A stretch of DNA of 51,921 nt from Actinomycetes bacterium (GTDB taxonomy: Bacteria > Actinomycetota > Acidimicrobiia > Acidimicrobiales > JAJZXF01). The stretch spans positions 1 through 51,921 of the forward strand of contig JAJZXF010000007.1 in the NCBI GenBank assembly GCA_021802485.1, written 5' to 3'. How positions within the stretch are numbered: the first letter of the stretch is position 1; each line of letters starts with the position of its first letter. The notes beneath the pieces are model-generated. The model was not told where the DNA came from and did not search any database. It saw nothing but the letters and a program-made list of their open reading frames with translations. Shown piece by piece: positions 36,056 through 44,301 of the stretch. Position numbers and translations under genes: made by a program.

Positions 36056-37014
36056 AAGGCTTCGATGACACCGCGAATACTCAAGTGGATGCTCTCATAA
36101 GCGTGGATTCGACCACCGCGCCAGACCTGACGACACCGTGGTTCGATTCGCACTGCCATCTGCAGGACTTCGATGATCCTGAAGCCGTCGTCGCAAGGGC
36201 AAACGAATCAGGGGTCGGGGGGATGGTGTGCGTGGGAACCGATGGACCTGGCTCAGCCCGGGCTGTTGAGCTCGCGTCGTCTATTGATGGCAATGTCTGG
36301 GCAACAGTGGGCCTGCACCCCCATGGGGCGAGCGAGGGGGTTACAGCGGTGATCGAGCTTCTGGAGCGGCTAGTGGCTGGAACCCCTGACGGTCTCGTCG
36401 GACAGAGCGCTGGAACACAAGCTGGTCCGGTTGATGCACCTGCAGGGCGAGCCCACGAGCTTTTTCGAAATCGAGTCGTAGGTGTGGGTGAGTGCGGCCT
36501 CGACTACCACTACGACTACTCGCCCCGCGATGCTCAGCGAAAGGTCTTCGCCGCCCAGGTGGCGCTAGCCGCAGAGTACGGGCTTGCGCTCGTTGTCCAT
36601 ACCCGCGAGGCGTGGGACGACACGCTGGATATCCTCTCTGCGGAGGGAATGCCTGAACGCACTGTGCTCCACTGCTTCACGGGAGGCCCCCTTGAGGCGC
36701 GCCGTGGGCTAGACCTCGGCTGCTACCTGTCCTTCAGCGGCCTCGTGACCTTTAAGAACGCGGGCGAGGTTCGAGAGGCTGCCGCACTGTGCCCAGCTGA
36801 GCGCATCCTTCTCGAGACCGACTCTCCGTTCCTCGCCCCAGTTCCTCATAGAGGCAAACGCAACGAGCCGTCGTTGCTTCCCTGCGTCGCCGCTGTGGTT
36901 TCACAGGTGCGCTCGGAGTTGCCGGCCGAACTCGCAACCCAGGTATACCGGAACACAGTCGAGGCATTTGATCTGGGTGCCAGCGTCGCAGCGCACTCAG
37001 CGGGAGCGACGTGA
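36052..37014 (+). CDS. TatD family metal-dependent hydrolase (DNase)
   Basis: This is a 320-aa TIM-barrel metallohydrolase of the TatD/YcfH family, with 3'-5' nuclease activity in characterised members. The ligands are visible: DSHCHLQD (two His), GVGECGLDYH (Glu), VVHTREAWD (His), LHCFTGG (His) and LETDSPFLAPVP (Asp). The start ATG 36052 overlaps the metG stop; the longer open frame to 35971 lies inside metG. About 25 N-terminal residues and an insert near residues 110-145 (LVGQSAGTQAGPVDAPAGRA) are not common to the family. Order metG-tatD-ksgA-ispE is widely conserved. Confidence 0.92.
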   Translation: MKGFDDTANTQVDALISVDSTTAPDLTTPWFDSHCHLQDFDDPEAVVARANESGVGGMVCVGTDGPGSARAVELASSIDGNVWATVGLHPHGASEGVTAVIELLERLVAGTPDGLVGQSAGTQAGPVDAPAGRAHELFRNRVVGVGECGLDYHYDYSPRDAQRKVFAAQVALAAEYGLALVVHTREAWDDTLDILSAEGMPERTVLHCFTGGPLEARRGLDLGCYLSFSGLVTFKNAGEVREAAALCPAERILLETDSPFLAPVPHRGKRNEPSLLPCVAAVVSQVRSELPAELATQVYRNTVEAFDLGASVAAHSAGAT

Positions 37015-37850
37015 GCCCTGGGCTGGACGTTCGCCGCCAGCTCGCAGCCAGCGGACTGCGACCGCGAAAGCGCCTCGGCCAGAACTTTGTGGTAGATCAG
37101 AACACCCTTCGGCGAATGGTCCGCCTGGCCAAGGTTGGGCCGGGCGATAGGGTGGTTGAGATCGGCGCCGGCTTGGGGTCACTGACCTTGTTCTTGGTGG
37201 AACAAGGGGCGCTGGTCACCGCAGTGGAGATGGATCCCCAGCTCATTCCGATACTGCGTTCGGTCTGCGGGCCTCATGCCGTGCGGGTCGTTGAGGCAGA
37301 TGCTCTCGGTCTCGACTGGGACGGATTGCTTGGGACGGAGCCAGGCTGGATTCTCATCGGGAACCTTCCCTACAACATCGCGGCAAGGCTAGTGCTCAAG
37401 GTTCTTGAGGAGGTGAGCGCCGTTGCCCGAATCGTGGTGATGGTCCAAAAGGAGGTCGCAGAGCGGCTTGCTGCGGGCGTTGGTGACACAGCCTACGGCG
37501 CGGTGTCGGTGAAGGCCGCCTACTGGTCCACCCCAAGGCTGCTCGGAACGGTTCCCGCTACCGTGTTCTACCCGCGACCCCATGTGGACTCCGCGGTGGT
37601 TGAGCTGGAGCGCAGGGAACCTCTCGCTGTCGATCCGTCTGTTGTCCCTTATGCTTTCCTGTTCCGACTGGTGAAGGCGGGCTTCTCTCAGCGTCGCAAG
37701 ATGCTACGCAGTTCTCTTGCAGGCCTCGTCTCACCTTCGGCGTTCGATTGCTCGGGAATCTCGGAGCGCCTGCGGGCAGAAGATCTGGACTTGGATGCCT
37801 GGGGAAGGCTGGCTAGATGCGTAATCGAAAGCTCGAACAACGCGAACTAG
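37011..37850 (+). CDS. ksgA: 16S rRNA dimethyladenosine transferase
   Basis: KsgA (RsmA) dimethylates two adjacent adenines near the 3' end of 16S rRNA during small-subunit assembly. The 279-aa protein has KRLGQNFVVDQN, the SAM motif VVEIGAGLGSLT, the acidic ribose-binding VEMD, catalytic NLPYNIA, and VFYPRPHVDSAVV, all expected. GTG 37011 overlaps the TatD stop (GTGA). The 3' end overlaps ispE by 34 nt. Confidence 0.95.
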   Translation: MSPGLDVRRQLAASGLRPRKRLGQNFVVDQNTLRRMVRLAKVGPGDRVVEIGAGLGSLTLFLVEQGALVTAVEMDPQLIPILRSVCGPHAVRVVEADALGLDWDGLLGTEPGWILIGNLPYNIAARLVLKVLEEVSAVARIVVMVQKEVAERLAAGVGDTAYGAVSVKAAYWSTPRLLGTVPATVFYPRPHVDSAVVELERREPLAVDPSVVPYAFLFRLVKAGFSQRRKMLRSSLAGLVSPSAFDCSGISERLRAEDLDLDAWGRLARCVIESSNNAN

Positions 37851-38641
37851 CCTTCGCTAAGTTAACAACCACGCTCCGGGTGACTGGGGTTCGCGACGAC
37901 GGCTACCATCTTATCAAGGCCGAGATGGTGACGATCGACCTCTATGACGTGCTCACCTTCTCCGCGGGCAACGGTCTTGAGGTGCACCTAGACGCCAAGT
38001 CTCCCGCTGGGCTAATGCCACTTGACATACCCCAAGGAGAGGACAACCTTGTGTGCAAGGCCCTGCGTGCCGTTGGCCGGCCTGCACTGGTCTTGCTCCA
38101 CAAGCGCATACCGCCGGGGGCCGGGCTTGGAGGTGGCTCTGCGGACGCGGCAGCAGCGCTTCGCTGGGCCGGCTGTGGTGATCTGAACTTGGCGGCGAGC
38201 CTTGGCGCAGACGTCCCCTTCTGCCTAGCAGGCGGCCGCGCACTCGTAAGTGGCATCGGCGAGGAGGTGCTCCCGCTCGACTTCGAGGAGCGAGCCTTTG
38301 TTCTCCTGCTCCCCCCGTTCGCAGTATCCACAGTCGCGGCCTACAGCCGCTGGGATGCCCTTGGTGGACCAGCCGGTGATTGGGGAAACGACTTGGAGGA
38401 AGCAGCGGTGTCAGTTGAACCGCGGCTTGGCGCCTGGCGCGACGCATTCGCCGCGGCGGCGGGAAGGCGTCCGAGGCTAGCGGGAAGCGGAGCCACCTGG
38501 TTCCTCGAGGGCACGCCCGAAGAGTTGGGGCTGACCGGAACCAAGCACCTTGAACTAAATGGCGATGTCGCGGTCCTGGTTCCAGTGCGTACTGTCAGGT
38601 CGCCACCAGCACCGGGCGGCACGGATGACGCTTGCGGGTGA
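37817..38641 (+). CDS. ispE: 4-diphosphocytidyl-2-C-methyl-D-erythritol kinase
   Basis: IspE phosphorylates CDP-ME in the non-mevalonate (MEP) isoprenoid pathway. The 274-aa GHMP kinase has the N-terminal FAKLTTTLRVTGVRDDGYH, the ATP-binding PPGAGLGGGSADAAAALR, ASLGADVPFCLAGG and C-terminal LAGSGATWF. The N-terminal substrate motif reads LAFAKLTTTL, where most have APAKINL, a small deviation. ATG 37817 lies inside ksgA (34-nt overlap); no other in-frame start fits the family N-terminus. Confidence 0.93.
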   Translation: MRNRKLEQRELAFAKLTTTLRVTGVRDDGYHLIKAEMVTIDLYDVLTFSAGNGLEVHLDAKSPAGLMPLDIPQGEDNLVCKALRAVGRPALVLLHKRIPPGAGLGGGSADAAAALRWAGCGDLNLAASLGADVPFCLAGGRALVSGIGEEVLPLDFEERAFVLLLPPFAVSTVAAYSRWDALGGPAGDWGNDLEEAAVSVEPRLGAWRDAFAAAAGRRPRLAGSGATWFLEGTPEELGLTGTKHLELNGDVAVLVPVRTVRSPPAPGGTDDACG

Positions 38642-38702
38642 GTTGCCAGGTAAGCAACGTGGAGGAGTTTTGCGAGCCACCTTAGCCAGCCCGCCCTGCA
38701 CG

Positions 38703-38801
38703 CTACTTGCCCGCGCGTCGCCGCCAGCGGGTGGCCTTCAACATCTTCTTGTGTTTTTTCTTGCGCATTCGCTTGCGGCGCTTCTTGATTAGAGAACCCA
38801 T
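38703..38801 (-). CDS. 30S ribosomal protein bS22 / AURKAIP1-COX24 domain peptide
   Basis: This 32-aa basic peptide from ATG 38801 begins MGSLIKKRRKRMRKKKHKKM and ends RWRRRAGK. This is the hallmark of the actinobacterial AURKAIP1/COX24-domain protein, identified as bS22 in mycobacterial ribosomes. It is convergent with ispE, 61 nt away. Confidence 0.85.
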   Translation of the reverse strand: MGSLIKKRRKRMRKKKHKKMLKATRWRRRAGK

Positions 38802-39100
38802 GTCTGCCGGCAGGTTAGTACATGCAGCCGGTAGGTGTGCCAATGCGGGTCCACGCGGGGCCCATTCCGCAGGTCCGCAAGGGGTTGCTCGGCTCCTGTT
38901 TCCACGGTGATAGACACCACAACGCGACGTCGTGACAGCCTGGATCTGGGTTCTGGCAAACTGTGGATGAATGCACGGACTAGCCTCTGAGCTGTTGTGG
39001 GTTGTTCAGCGTCGTTCCGTGGAGCGCCCCCTGGAGCATTCTTGCCGAGACGGGGAAACGGGCTCTGACCGGTCAATGAACTGATCGCAACCGCAGGCTA
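38802..39100. other. Intergenic region before tRNA-Gln
   Basis: About 300 nt between the bS22 gene and the tRNA. It must contain the promoters of both, but I see no convincing hexamers, repeat or further small gene. Confidence 0.5.
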
Positions 39101-39172
39101 TGGCGGGTAGTTCAATGGTAGAACGCCTGACTTTGGATCAGGAGGTTGGAGGTTCGAGCCCTCCCCCGCCAG
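39101..39172 (+). tRNA. tRNA-Gln (anticodon UUG)
   Basis: The acceptor stem TGGCGGG (39101-39107) pairs with CCCGCCA (39165-39171), and the discriminator is G. The anticodon stem CCTGA/TCAGG encloses the loop CTTTGGA with anticodon TTG. The T arm contains GGTTCGAGCC. CCA is not encoded. It marks the boundary between the housekeeping block on the left and the accessory region on the right, a common integration point, although no second copy of its 3' end is seen in the window. Confidence 0.93.
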
Positions 39173-39276
39173 CTAGGATAAGGGCAGGTCAGCGAGGTAG
39201 GGGCTGGTCCGGGTAGCCAAGATCTCGCCTGCGTTGATCCATGCGTACGTAACAGCAGTGGCGGTGCCGATGTTGG

Positions 39277-40044
39277 CTACTGACGACTACGACCTCGGGC
39301 GCGCCAGGGAGCCCGGGCGAGCACGATCCCTTCAACCTGCTCAGCGTGGCCCTCGTCGAGCAGGAATCCTGCCACGGTGTTGAGCTGACTGCAGGTCGTG
39401 GACACATCGTCGTACACAAGGATGCGACGTCCCTCAATCAGTTCGGGTTTGGCGAGATGTAACGTACTGCGCAACTCTGTGGCAGCAGTTCGTTTGCCTT
39501 GGGCACCCTTCGCCGCCGACTTGGGCGTTGCTTCCACTTTCACCAGCGCTCGTGGGTCAGCAACGTCGAAAGACCACTCTCCGAGAACATCCTCGGTCGC
39601 TGCAACATCGAGCACTCGCTCGGTATGGCCGAACGATGCGCCCCCTTCGCCAACGTATGTCGGATTCGCAATGATGAGGTCTGGCACCTCATGCCTGGCG
39701 TTGCGGTCGAGCCACGCGACGAGAAGGCGCCCGAAGACTAGTGACCACCCTGCCTTGCCCTTGTACTTATAGCGGTGGATGGTGGTGCGCAGCTGCCCGG
39801 AGCTATACGCAATGGCTCTAACCCTCGCGATGCGCCGGTCCGGATCAGTGCAGAGCCAGTTCGGGCACTCACCGTTCTCCATGATCTGGCTGCACACTGG
39901 GCAGGCATGCGAGGCAATGACCTCGAATGATCTGCCCGCGCACGCGAGACAGAGCCCTGGTGGACCGTTGCGCAGGTAGGTGCACTGCTGGCACTTCGGG
40001 AAGCCAAGTGGCGGACCGACGGGCGGTTCGATAGTCGTGGTCAT
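39277..40044 (-). CDS. ComF-like phosphoribosyltransferase with zinc-finger region
   Basis: This is a 255-aa protein from ATG 40044. The N-terminal 70 residues carry several Cys pairs (CQQCTYL, CLACAGR, CPVCSQI, CPNWLC), probably zinc ribbons as in ComF/GntX proteins. The middle part includes YSSGQLRTTIHRYKYKGKAG, typical of the ComF type. The PRPP-binding loop reads RILVYDDVSTTCSQLN. ComF proteins assist uptake of transforming DNA. It lies 6 nt after dprA in the same operon, and the pair could act together on incoming single-stranded DNA, either in transformation or defence. Positions 39173-39276 hold no gene. Confidence 0.75.
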   Translation of the reverse strand: MTTTIEPPVGPPLGFPKCQQCTYLRNGPPGLCLACAGRSFEVIASHACPVCSQIMENGECPNWLCTDPDRRIARVRAIAYSSGQLRTTIHRYKYKGKAGWSLVFGRLLVAWLDRNARHEVPDLIIANPTYVGEGGASFGHTERVLDVAATEDVLGEWSFDVADPRALVKVEATPKSAAKGAQGKRTAATELRSTLHLAKPELIEGRRILVYDDVSTTCSQLNTVAGFLLDEGHAEQVEGIVLARAPWRARGRSRQ

Positions 40045-40050
40045 GGGTTC

Positions 40051-41001
40051 TCACAGCAACGAGAGCGTGAGTTGCTGGCGCTGCTCGCTCGCTTGGCGGA
40101 CCTTCTCCGGCGTGGCCAGGTGGCGGATGACTTCTCCGACATCGGCCACTTCGATGGCGCCGCGCTTTGCAACGTAGGTCTTCGCCCAGTTCTGGTCCGT
40201 AACGAGCGATTGGACGAGGAAGACCTTCTTGCCGTGCTCCAGGGCAAGACGGGCTTGCATCTTCGCACCCGATGTGCTCGATGCCTCGATGACGACGGTG
40301 CCCTGACTGAGGCCCGAGGTAACAACGTTGCGTCTCGGGAACGTGTCTCTCCCAGGGGACCGGGTTGGCCAGAACTGCGAGACGAGAGCACCGTGCGCCG
40401 TAATCTCCTCGGCGAGATCGCGATTCTCCGACGGATAGCACCTGGTGATGCCAGTGCCAAGAACGGCGATGGTCCGTCCGCCGGATTCGATGGCGGTACG
40501 GTGGGCGGCGGTGTCGATGCCTCGAGCCAGGCCCGAGATGACAGTCACCTCGCGCTCAACCAGGAGCTTGGACATCCGCTGTGCTCTTCGGATTCCAGGC
40601 TCCGAAGCTTGTCTCGTTCCGACGACTGCGACCGAGCGGACGTCCTCATCGCACAACCCGCCTCGAACGAAGAGAAACGGGGGCAGATTGGGGATCAGGC
40701 GAAGGTTGGCCGGGTAGTTATCGTCCAGCACGGTGACGAGCTGCGCTCCGATATCGCCAGCAACGGCAAGCTCAGCATCGACTCGCTCAAACAGTTCGTC
40801 TGGATTCCGGATGCCGCAACGAAGGACCTTCAGGGAGTCGTCAGCAGTCGCGCTGCGCTCCTGGACCTTGCCTTCCCACAGGGCGTCTAGCCCAGCGGCA
40901 CATTGAGCCTCGCGCGCGATCAGATTCCAATCGACGCAGTCCTTGTCGATCCTGATGGCACAGAGAGCAAGAAGACGGCGCTGGCCGTCGGTGATGTTCA
41001 T
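40051..41001 (-). CDS. dprA: DNA-processing protein DprA-like
   Basis: This is a 316-aa protein from ATG 41001; AAGGAG lies 9 nt upstream. The Rossmann-like DprA core is clear: VAVVGTRQASEPG, TVISGLARGIDTAAHRTAIE, GRTIAVLGTGITRCYPSENR, DTFPRRNVV and a STSGAKMQARLALEHGKKVF stretch. DprA loads RecA on incoming single-stranded DNA. The N-terminal ~85 residues are helical and distinct; the usual C-terminal winged-helix domain is missing, the protein ending about 50 residues after the core. Operon partner is a ComF-like phosphoribosyltransferase. This could be an accessory paralogue rather than the housekeeping DprA. Confidence 0.85.
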   Translation of the reverse strand: MNITDGQRRLLALCAIRIDKDCVDWNLIAREAQCAAGLDALWEGKVQERSATADDSLKVLRCGIRNPDELFERVDAELAVAGDIGAQLVTVLDDNYPANLRLIPNLPPFLFVRGGLCDEDVRSVAVVGTRQASEPGIRRAQRMSKLLVEREVTVISGLARGIDTAAHRTAIESGGRTIAVLGTGITRCYPSENRDLAEEITAHGALVSQFWPTRSPGRDTFPRRNVVTSGLSQGTVVIEASSTSGAKMQARLALEHGKKVFLVQSLVTDQNWAKTYVAKRGAIEVADVGEVIRHLATPEKVRQASEQRQQLTLSLL

Positions 41002-41312
41002 CCCATGCTGCTCCTTCTCGAACATCTGTTCGCATGGCTATCTAGCGAAACCATACCACGTCTGACCGCGTTCACGTGTCGACCGTCAAGTAACTCCCTC
41101 GTCCGGTATGTTGCTTCCGTTTACTCTATCGCGCCTCCTGTCGTTCATGACGGTGTGGTGACGCCACCCAGCTGGCGGTTTTGGGCACCTGCTGGCTTTG
41201 GCCAACGGTTGACCCAGTATGAAAGTAGCGGCTCGTCTACGCTACGCCGTTTGGCCGAACCGACGGAGGGCCAGCCGGACGGCCCGGACGACGTATCAGG
41301 TCCGCGTGTACA

Positions 41313-41375
41313 CGAGATGCATGACGACCCCGCCGGATCCACATCGACTTCAGAGCTTGTCAGGTGGGCACCAAG
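41313..41375 (+). repeat. Dispersed repeat, partial head
   Basis: CGAGATGCATGACGACCCCG and the later AGCTTGTCAGGTGGGCACC follow the head of the repeat unit but stop before the tail. The preceding 41002-41312 shows no gene. Confidence 0.6.
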
Positions 41376-41485
41376 CCGACTTGTCATACCACATCGTCAC
41401 CCTCTCACCCTGACGATCCGCGTACCGGCGGGGCGCGGATCGTTCGTCACATCGTGACTGCCCACCCGTCGTCCTGCGACAACAC

Positions 41486-41715
41486 GGGATATGTGGACAG
41501 ACCTGCTGTATGGCAGTCGCCGTTGGGCTTTCCAGGCAGACACAGGTCCGTGGATCGCACACCATATGGGCAGCAACCCTGAAACGCCTCGTCAGCCGAG
41601 CACGAGCCCAGCGCTCTCCATCGCCCCCTTCCCCCGCCCGCCGCAGCGCACCGCCGGTCCGCCGGACCGCTGGCCGGATCGCACGGAGCGAGCGGAACGC
41701 GAGGCGTGAGAGTCA
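41486..41715 (+). repeat. Dispersed repeat, full unit A (about 230 bp)
   Basis: The head (GCTGTATGGCAGTCGCCGTT, GGGCTTTCCAGG), centre (CCGTGGATCGCACACCATAT), CCTGAAACGCCTCGTCAG, and tail (GAGCCCAGCGCTCTCC; CCGCCGCAGCGCACCGCCGG) follow the same order as the units at 46.2-46.9 kb. Frames across it differ in stop positions from other copies, so it is not a protein-coding repeat. Confidence 0.78.
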
Positions 41716-41761
41716 CACGAGATGCGTGATGGGCCCGTTGTATGCGGAACACGGTTGAGCG
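41716..41761 (+). repeat. Dispersed repeat, partial head after unit A
   Basis: CACGAGATGCGTGATGGGCC followed by CGTTGTATGCGGAACACGG starts another unit directly after unit A, then the similarity stops. Confidence 0.55.
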
Positions 41762-42207
41762 AGAGCGGCCGCGCCGGGCGGATCGCCTTGCGGTCGCATG
41801 GGCGTGCTGTTGAGAACTGGCCGAGCACGACCTTCTCGAGCGCTGCGCGATGCTTGGGGGTCCGCACCATCATCCCCGCGCCCAGCGGGCCAGGCGGTGG
41901 GTGACGAGCACTACGCCAGCGGGGCTCACGACCTCGAGGCTCAGGGTCGCGAGGCGGTGACGAAACGTCATCGTCGCGCCGCTCGAGCCGGGGGTGACCG
42001 AGGCAGCGGAGGGCCGAATATGTCCTGCGCCATGCGATCTAGAGTCGTCATTATCCGCTGCCAGAACACCGGCCATCTCTGCCCGCCAACAGTGCAGATT
42101 ACTCGTTAGGGCTCAACAGCCAGTCATCCGGGCGCTGCGCGGACTACCGTAAATGCAAAGCTGTCAGCTCTAGGTTATGCGAGCCGTCGATCCAAAGGAG
42201 GTAGTCC
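41762..42207. other. Gene-free segment with possible decayed coding sequence
   Basis: Short minus-strand frames (41870-42076 and the end of 41592-41873) read MTFRHRLATLSLEVVSPAGV and VRTPKHRAALEKVVLGQFST. These look like pieces of a broken gene, but I cannot name it. Nothing else is seen before 42208. Confidence 0.35.
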
Positions 42208-42867
42208 ATGTCGAAAGTGCGAGTCCACAACTTCTCGATCTCAATCGACGGATATGCCGCTGGACCCGGACAGACTCTCGACGTCCCGCTTGGCGCAGGC
42301 GGGCGCTTGCTCCACGAGTGGGTGTTCAACACTCGCGCCGGACGTCAGATGATTGGCAAAGCCGGGGGCGAAGAAGGCATCGACGACGACTCCTTCGCCC
42401 AGTGGGAAGTTGGCGCTGGTGCCATCGTCATGGGGCGCAACATGTTTGGTCCAATCCGCGGACCGTGGGGCGACGAGCAATGGTCGGGCTGGTAGGGAGA
42501 GAACCCGCCTTTTCACTGCCCGGTCTTCGTCCTGACTCACCACCCCCGTCCGCCGATCGAGATGCAAGGGGGGACGACATTCCACTTCGTCGACGCCGGT
42601 ATCGAAATTGCGCTCGAAAGAGCGCGCGAAGCAGCGAATGGCAATGATGTAGTGATTGGAGGAGGCGCGGCCACGATTCGCCAGTACCTGGCCGCTGGAC
42701 TGATAGACGAGATGCACCTCGTGATCGTGCCAGTTCTACTTGGCAGCGGGGAGAGGCTTTTCGAGGACCTTGCCGGAATTGGCAACACCTATCACTGCGC
42801 GGAGCCCGTCAGTTCGCCCGCTGTCATTCACCTGTGCTTATCGCGGATGGAACCTTCCGCACGCTGA
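42208..42867 (+). pseudogene. Dihydrofolate reductase/RibD-C family protein with in-frame amber codon
   Basis: The frame opens at ATG 42208, six bases after a perfect AGGAGG. Residues 1-95 match the family start (VRVHNFSISIDGYAAGPGQT, GAIVMGRNMFGP). At 42493-42495 a TAG interrupts WSGW-stop-GENPPFHCPVF, where relatives read WWGE, so TGG became TAG. The same frame continues with VFVLTHHPRPPIEMQGGTTF, NDVVIGGGAATIRQYLAAGL and DEMHLVIVPVLLGSGERLFE to 42867. Apart from this codon the 219-codon frame is intact. Either it is a recent nonsense mutant, or a second start at ATG 42562 yields a half-protein, or the stop is read through. Family members are NADPH-dependent reductases of unknown substrate. 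Confidence 0.8.
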
Positions 42868-43319
42868 CAGAGCCTCATCGATCGCTACGCGAACTCCGCC
42901 GGCAGTGCTACACAGAACAACCCCTTGTCCCATGCGGTTTCAGTTCTTTGAGAAGAGACCTATTTAGCAATCTGTACCCGCTGCCATGGTGTCGGGATGC
43001 GGACGCGCCTGAGACTCAGAGGCGCTGGACGTGTCTCATGCCAGGCTAACGTGCGTAGCCAATGCGCACTGCGGATGCCCCATGCGTCCGGTTCTCAGAA
43101 CTCGTGGAGAGCCGGAGATACCGAGAACAGGATACCAGAATGGTTTGTGAGAATGCTCGGCGAACTCTGCTCGTTACATCGGCGTCGGCAGCACCTCCCC
43201 TTCTCGCAATCCCTCGTTTGTGAGAGCGCCGCAGTCGCCCTGCTGGGCAGGGGCCTTCCGGTGAATGAGGGAAGTCTTCCACCGAGAATTCATGAGCAAT
43301 TGACATTGACCCGGTGAGT
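42868..43319. other. Gene-free segment
   Basis: About 450 nt between the reductase-like gene and the toxin/immunity remnants. Small frames are present on both strands but none resembles a protein that I know. No repeat unit is seen. Confidence 0.45.
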
Positions 43320-43595
43320 TCAAGTGGTCGACGCAACAGGGGCGCGCCGTGCCGCGGCTAGCTCGGCCTCCCCTCTCCCGTACAGCGGAGTGACAACTCG
43401 GCCGGATGGCAGACGAGTTGGGTCTGCCCAGAAGAATCGCTCCCCGTCTTCATCGTCATCGGCGGAGAATTGGACACCAAGTCCCCGGTCGGCAAACCAT
43501 TGCGTGACCGACAAGATCGAGTCCTCGCTGTGGTCGACCACGTCAGCCTCCCGACGACCACAGAGTGGTCGAGGGATCGTACGTCCATCCCTCAC
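43320..43595 (-). CDS. Candidate immunity protein 2 (unknown family)
   Basis: This is a 91-aa frame from GTG 43595, 4 nt after the stop of toxin tip 2. Its middle part looks like real protein: VVDHSEDSILSVTQWFADRG, LGVQFSADDDEDGERFFWAD. An overlapping ATG at 43599 in another frame reads MREGWTYDPSTTLW before stopping, which also looks like a protein start. The intact gene may therefore have begun there and been frameshifted. Small acidic proteins directly after toxin tips are usually immunity proteins; this is inferred from position. Confidence 0.45.
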   Translation of the reverse strand: MRDGRTIPRPLCGRREADVVDHSEDSILSVTQWFADRGLGVQFSADDDEDGERFFWADPTRLPSGRVVTPLYGRGEAELAAARRAPVASTT

Positions 43596-43599
43596 GCAT

Positions 43600-43811
43600 T
43601 CAAGTGGCCCGTTCCCAGAGGAGGTAGCCGGTGTTGTTCACCGGGTTTCCAGAACTATCGACGGTGATGTCACGGATCGGATTGCCGCTCTTCATCTCTT
43701 GGAGAGGTGGCTGCTCGTTCTGGGCCCACTGCGCTTCTTCGGTCGAGAGCTTCGGAACCTGGTCCAGCAAGGTTGGTGAGTTCCTCGCAGTCGACGCAAC
43801 GGACCGGCCAT
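43600..43811 (-). pseudogene. Orphan polymorphic-toxin C-terminal tip 2
   Basis: The recognisable frame starts near VASTARNSPTLLDQVPKL and ends GNPIRDITVDSSGNPVNNTG, then YLLWERAT and stop. The GNPIRD.(x)VD..G.. ending resembles C-terminal tips of RHS/CDI-type toxins, where the toxin sits at the end of a long export protein. The export part and most of the catalytic domain are missing. The frame upstream (to 43935) is mixed and appears decayed. Confidence 0.45.
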
Positions 43812-43855
43812 GATGTCGGCTATCTTTCCGATCATGACCCGATCGGCTGCTGTTT

Positions 43856-44299
43856 CTACGCCAACTCATATCTGACATTCTGGTCCTCACCTGCTCGGCT
43901 TCGGGGGTCGGAATCCAAAACGGCGCTGAACCCAATCGTCACCGATCTCGGCAATCTCTCCCTGCGCTCCGGCTCGTTCCTGGGCTTGGTCGACGGCGGT
44001 TTCCCAGCGCTATGTGATGAAATCAACCTGCCGATCGACACCGGCCAAATCGCCGGCAAGCGGATCCCATCGAGCCATGCTTCCCATTGCTCCGGATGGA
44101 AGGTCTGGCCCCACATTCCGCCACCTTGGGACCACTCGCCCCGCGTCGCGTTGATCTCCACCAACTGGTCTCGCTTGGTGCAGATCACATTCTGGTTGTT
44201 CCGATCAGAGACGCTCTCTTCACTCAACTCGAAGCCATTGTCAAGTAGCCACGACACAAGTTTCGTTATAGCTGTCGGAGCCGAGGTTAGGTCTAGCAC
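43856..44299 (-). CDS. Candidate immunity protein 1 (unknown family)
   Basis: The frame opens at GTG 44299, 2 nt after the stop of toxin tip 1, with GGGGGA just upstream. Residues 1-80 look genuine: SAPTAITKLVSWLLDNGFEL, NNQNVICTKRDQLVEINAT, GGGMWGQTFHPEQWEAWLDG. After about residue 80 the composition turns to Arg/Ser/Pro-rich sequence. Another frame (ETAVDQAQERAGAQGEIAEI) looks better there, suggesting a frameshift near 44050-44060. Position after a toxin tip suggests immunity. Confidence 0.45.
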   Translation of the reverse strand: MLDLTSAPTAITKLVSWLLDNGFELSEESVSDRNNQNVICTKRDQLVEINATRGEWSQGGGMWGQTFHPEQWEAWLDGIRLPAIWPVSIGRLISSHSAGKPPSTKPRNEPERRERLPRSVTIGFSAVLDSDPRSRAGEDQNVRYELA

Positions 44300-44301
44300 C
44301 G

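Noticed and set aside
39101-39172. tRNA-Gln as attachment site of an integrated island
   Set aside because: No integrase gene and no second copy of the tRNA 3' end are visible in the window, so only the accessory content to its right supports the idea.
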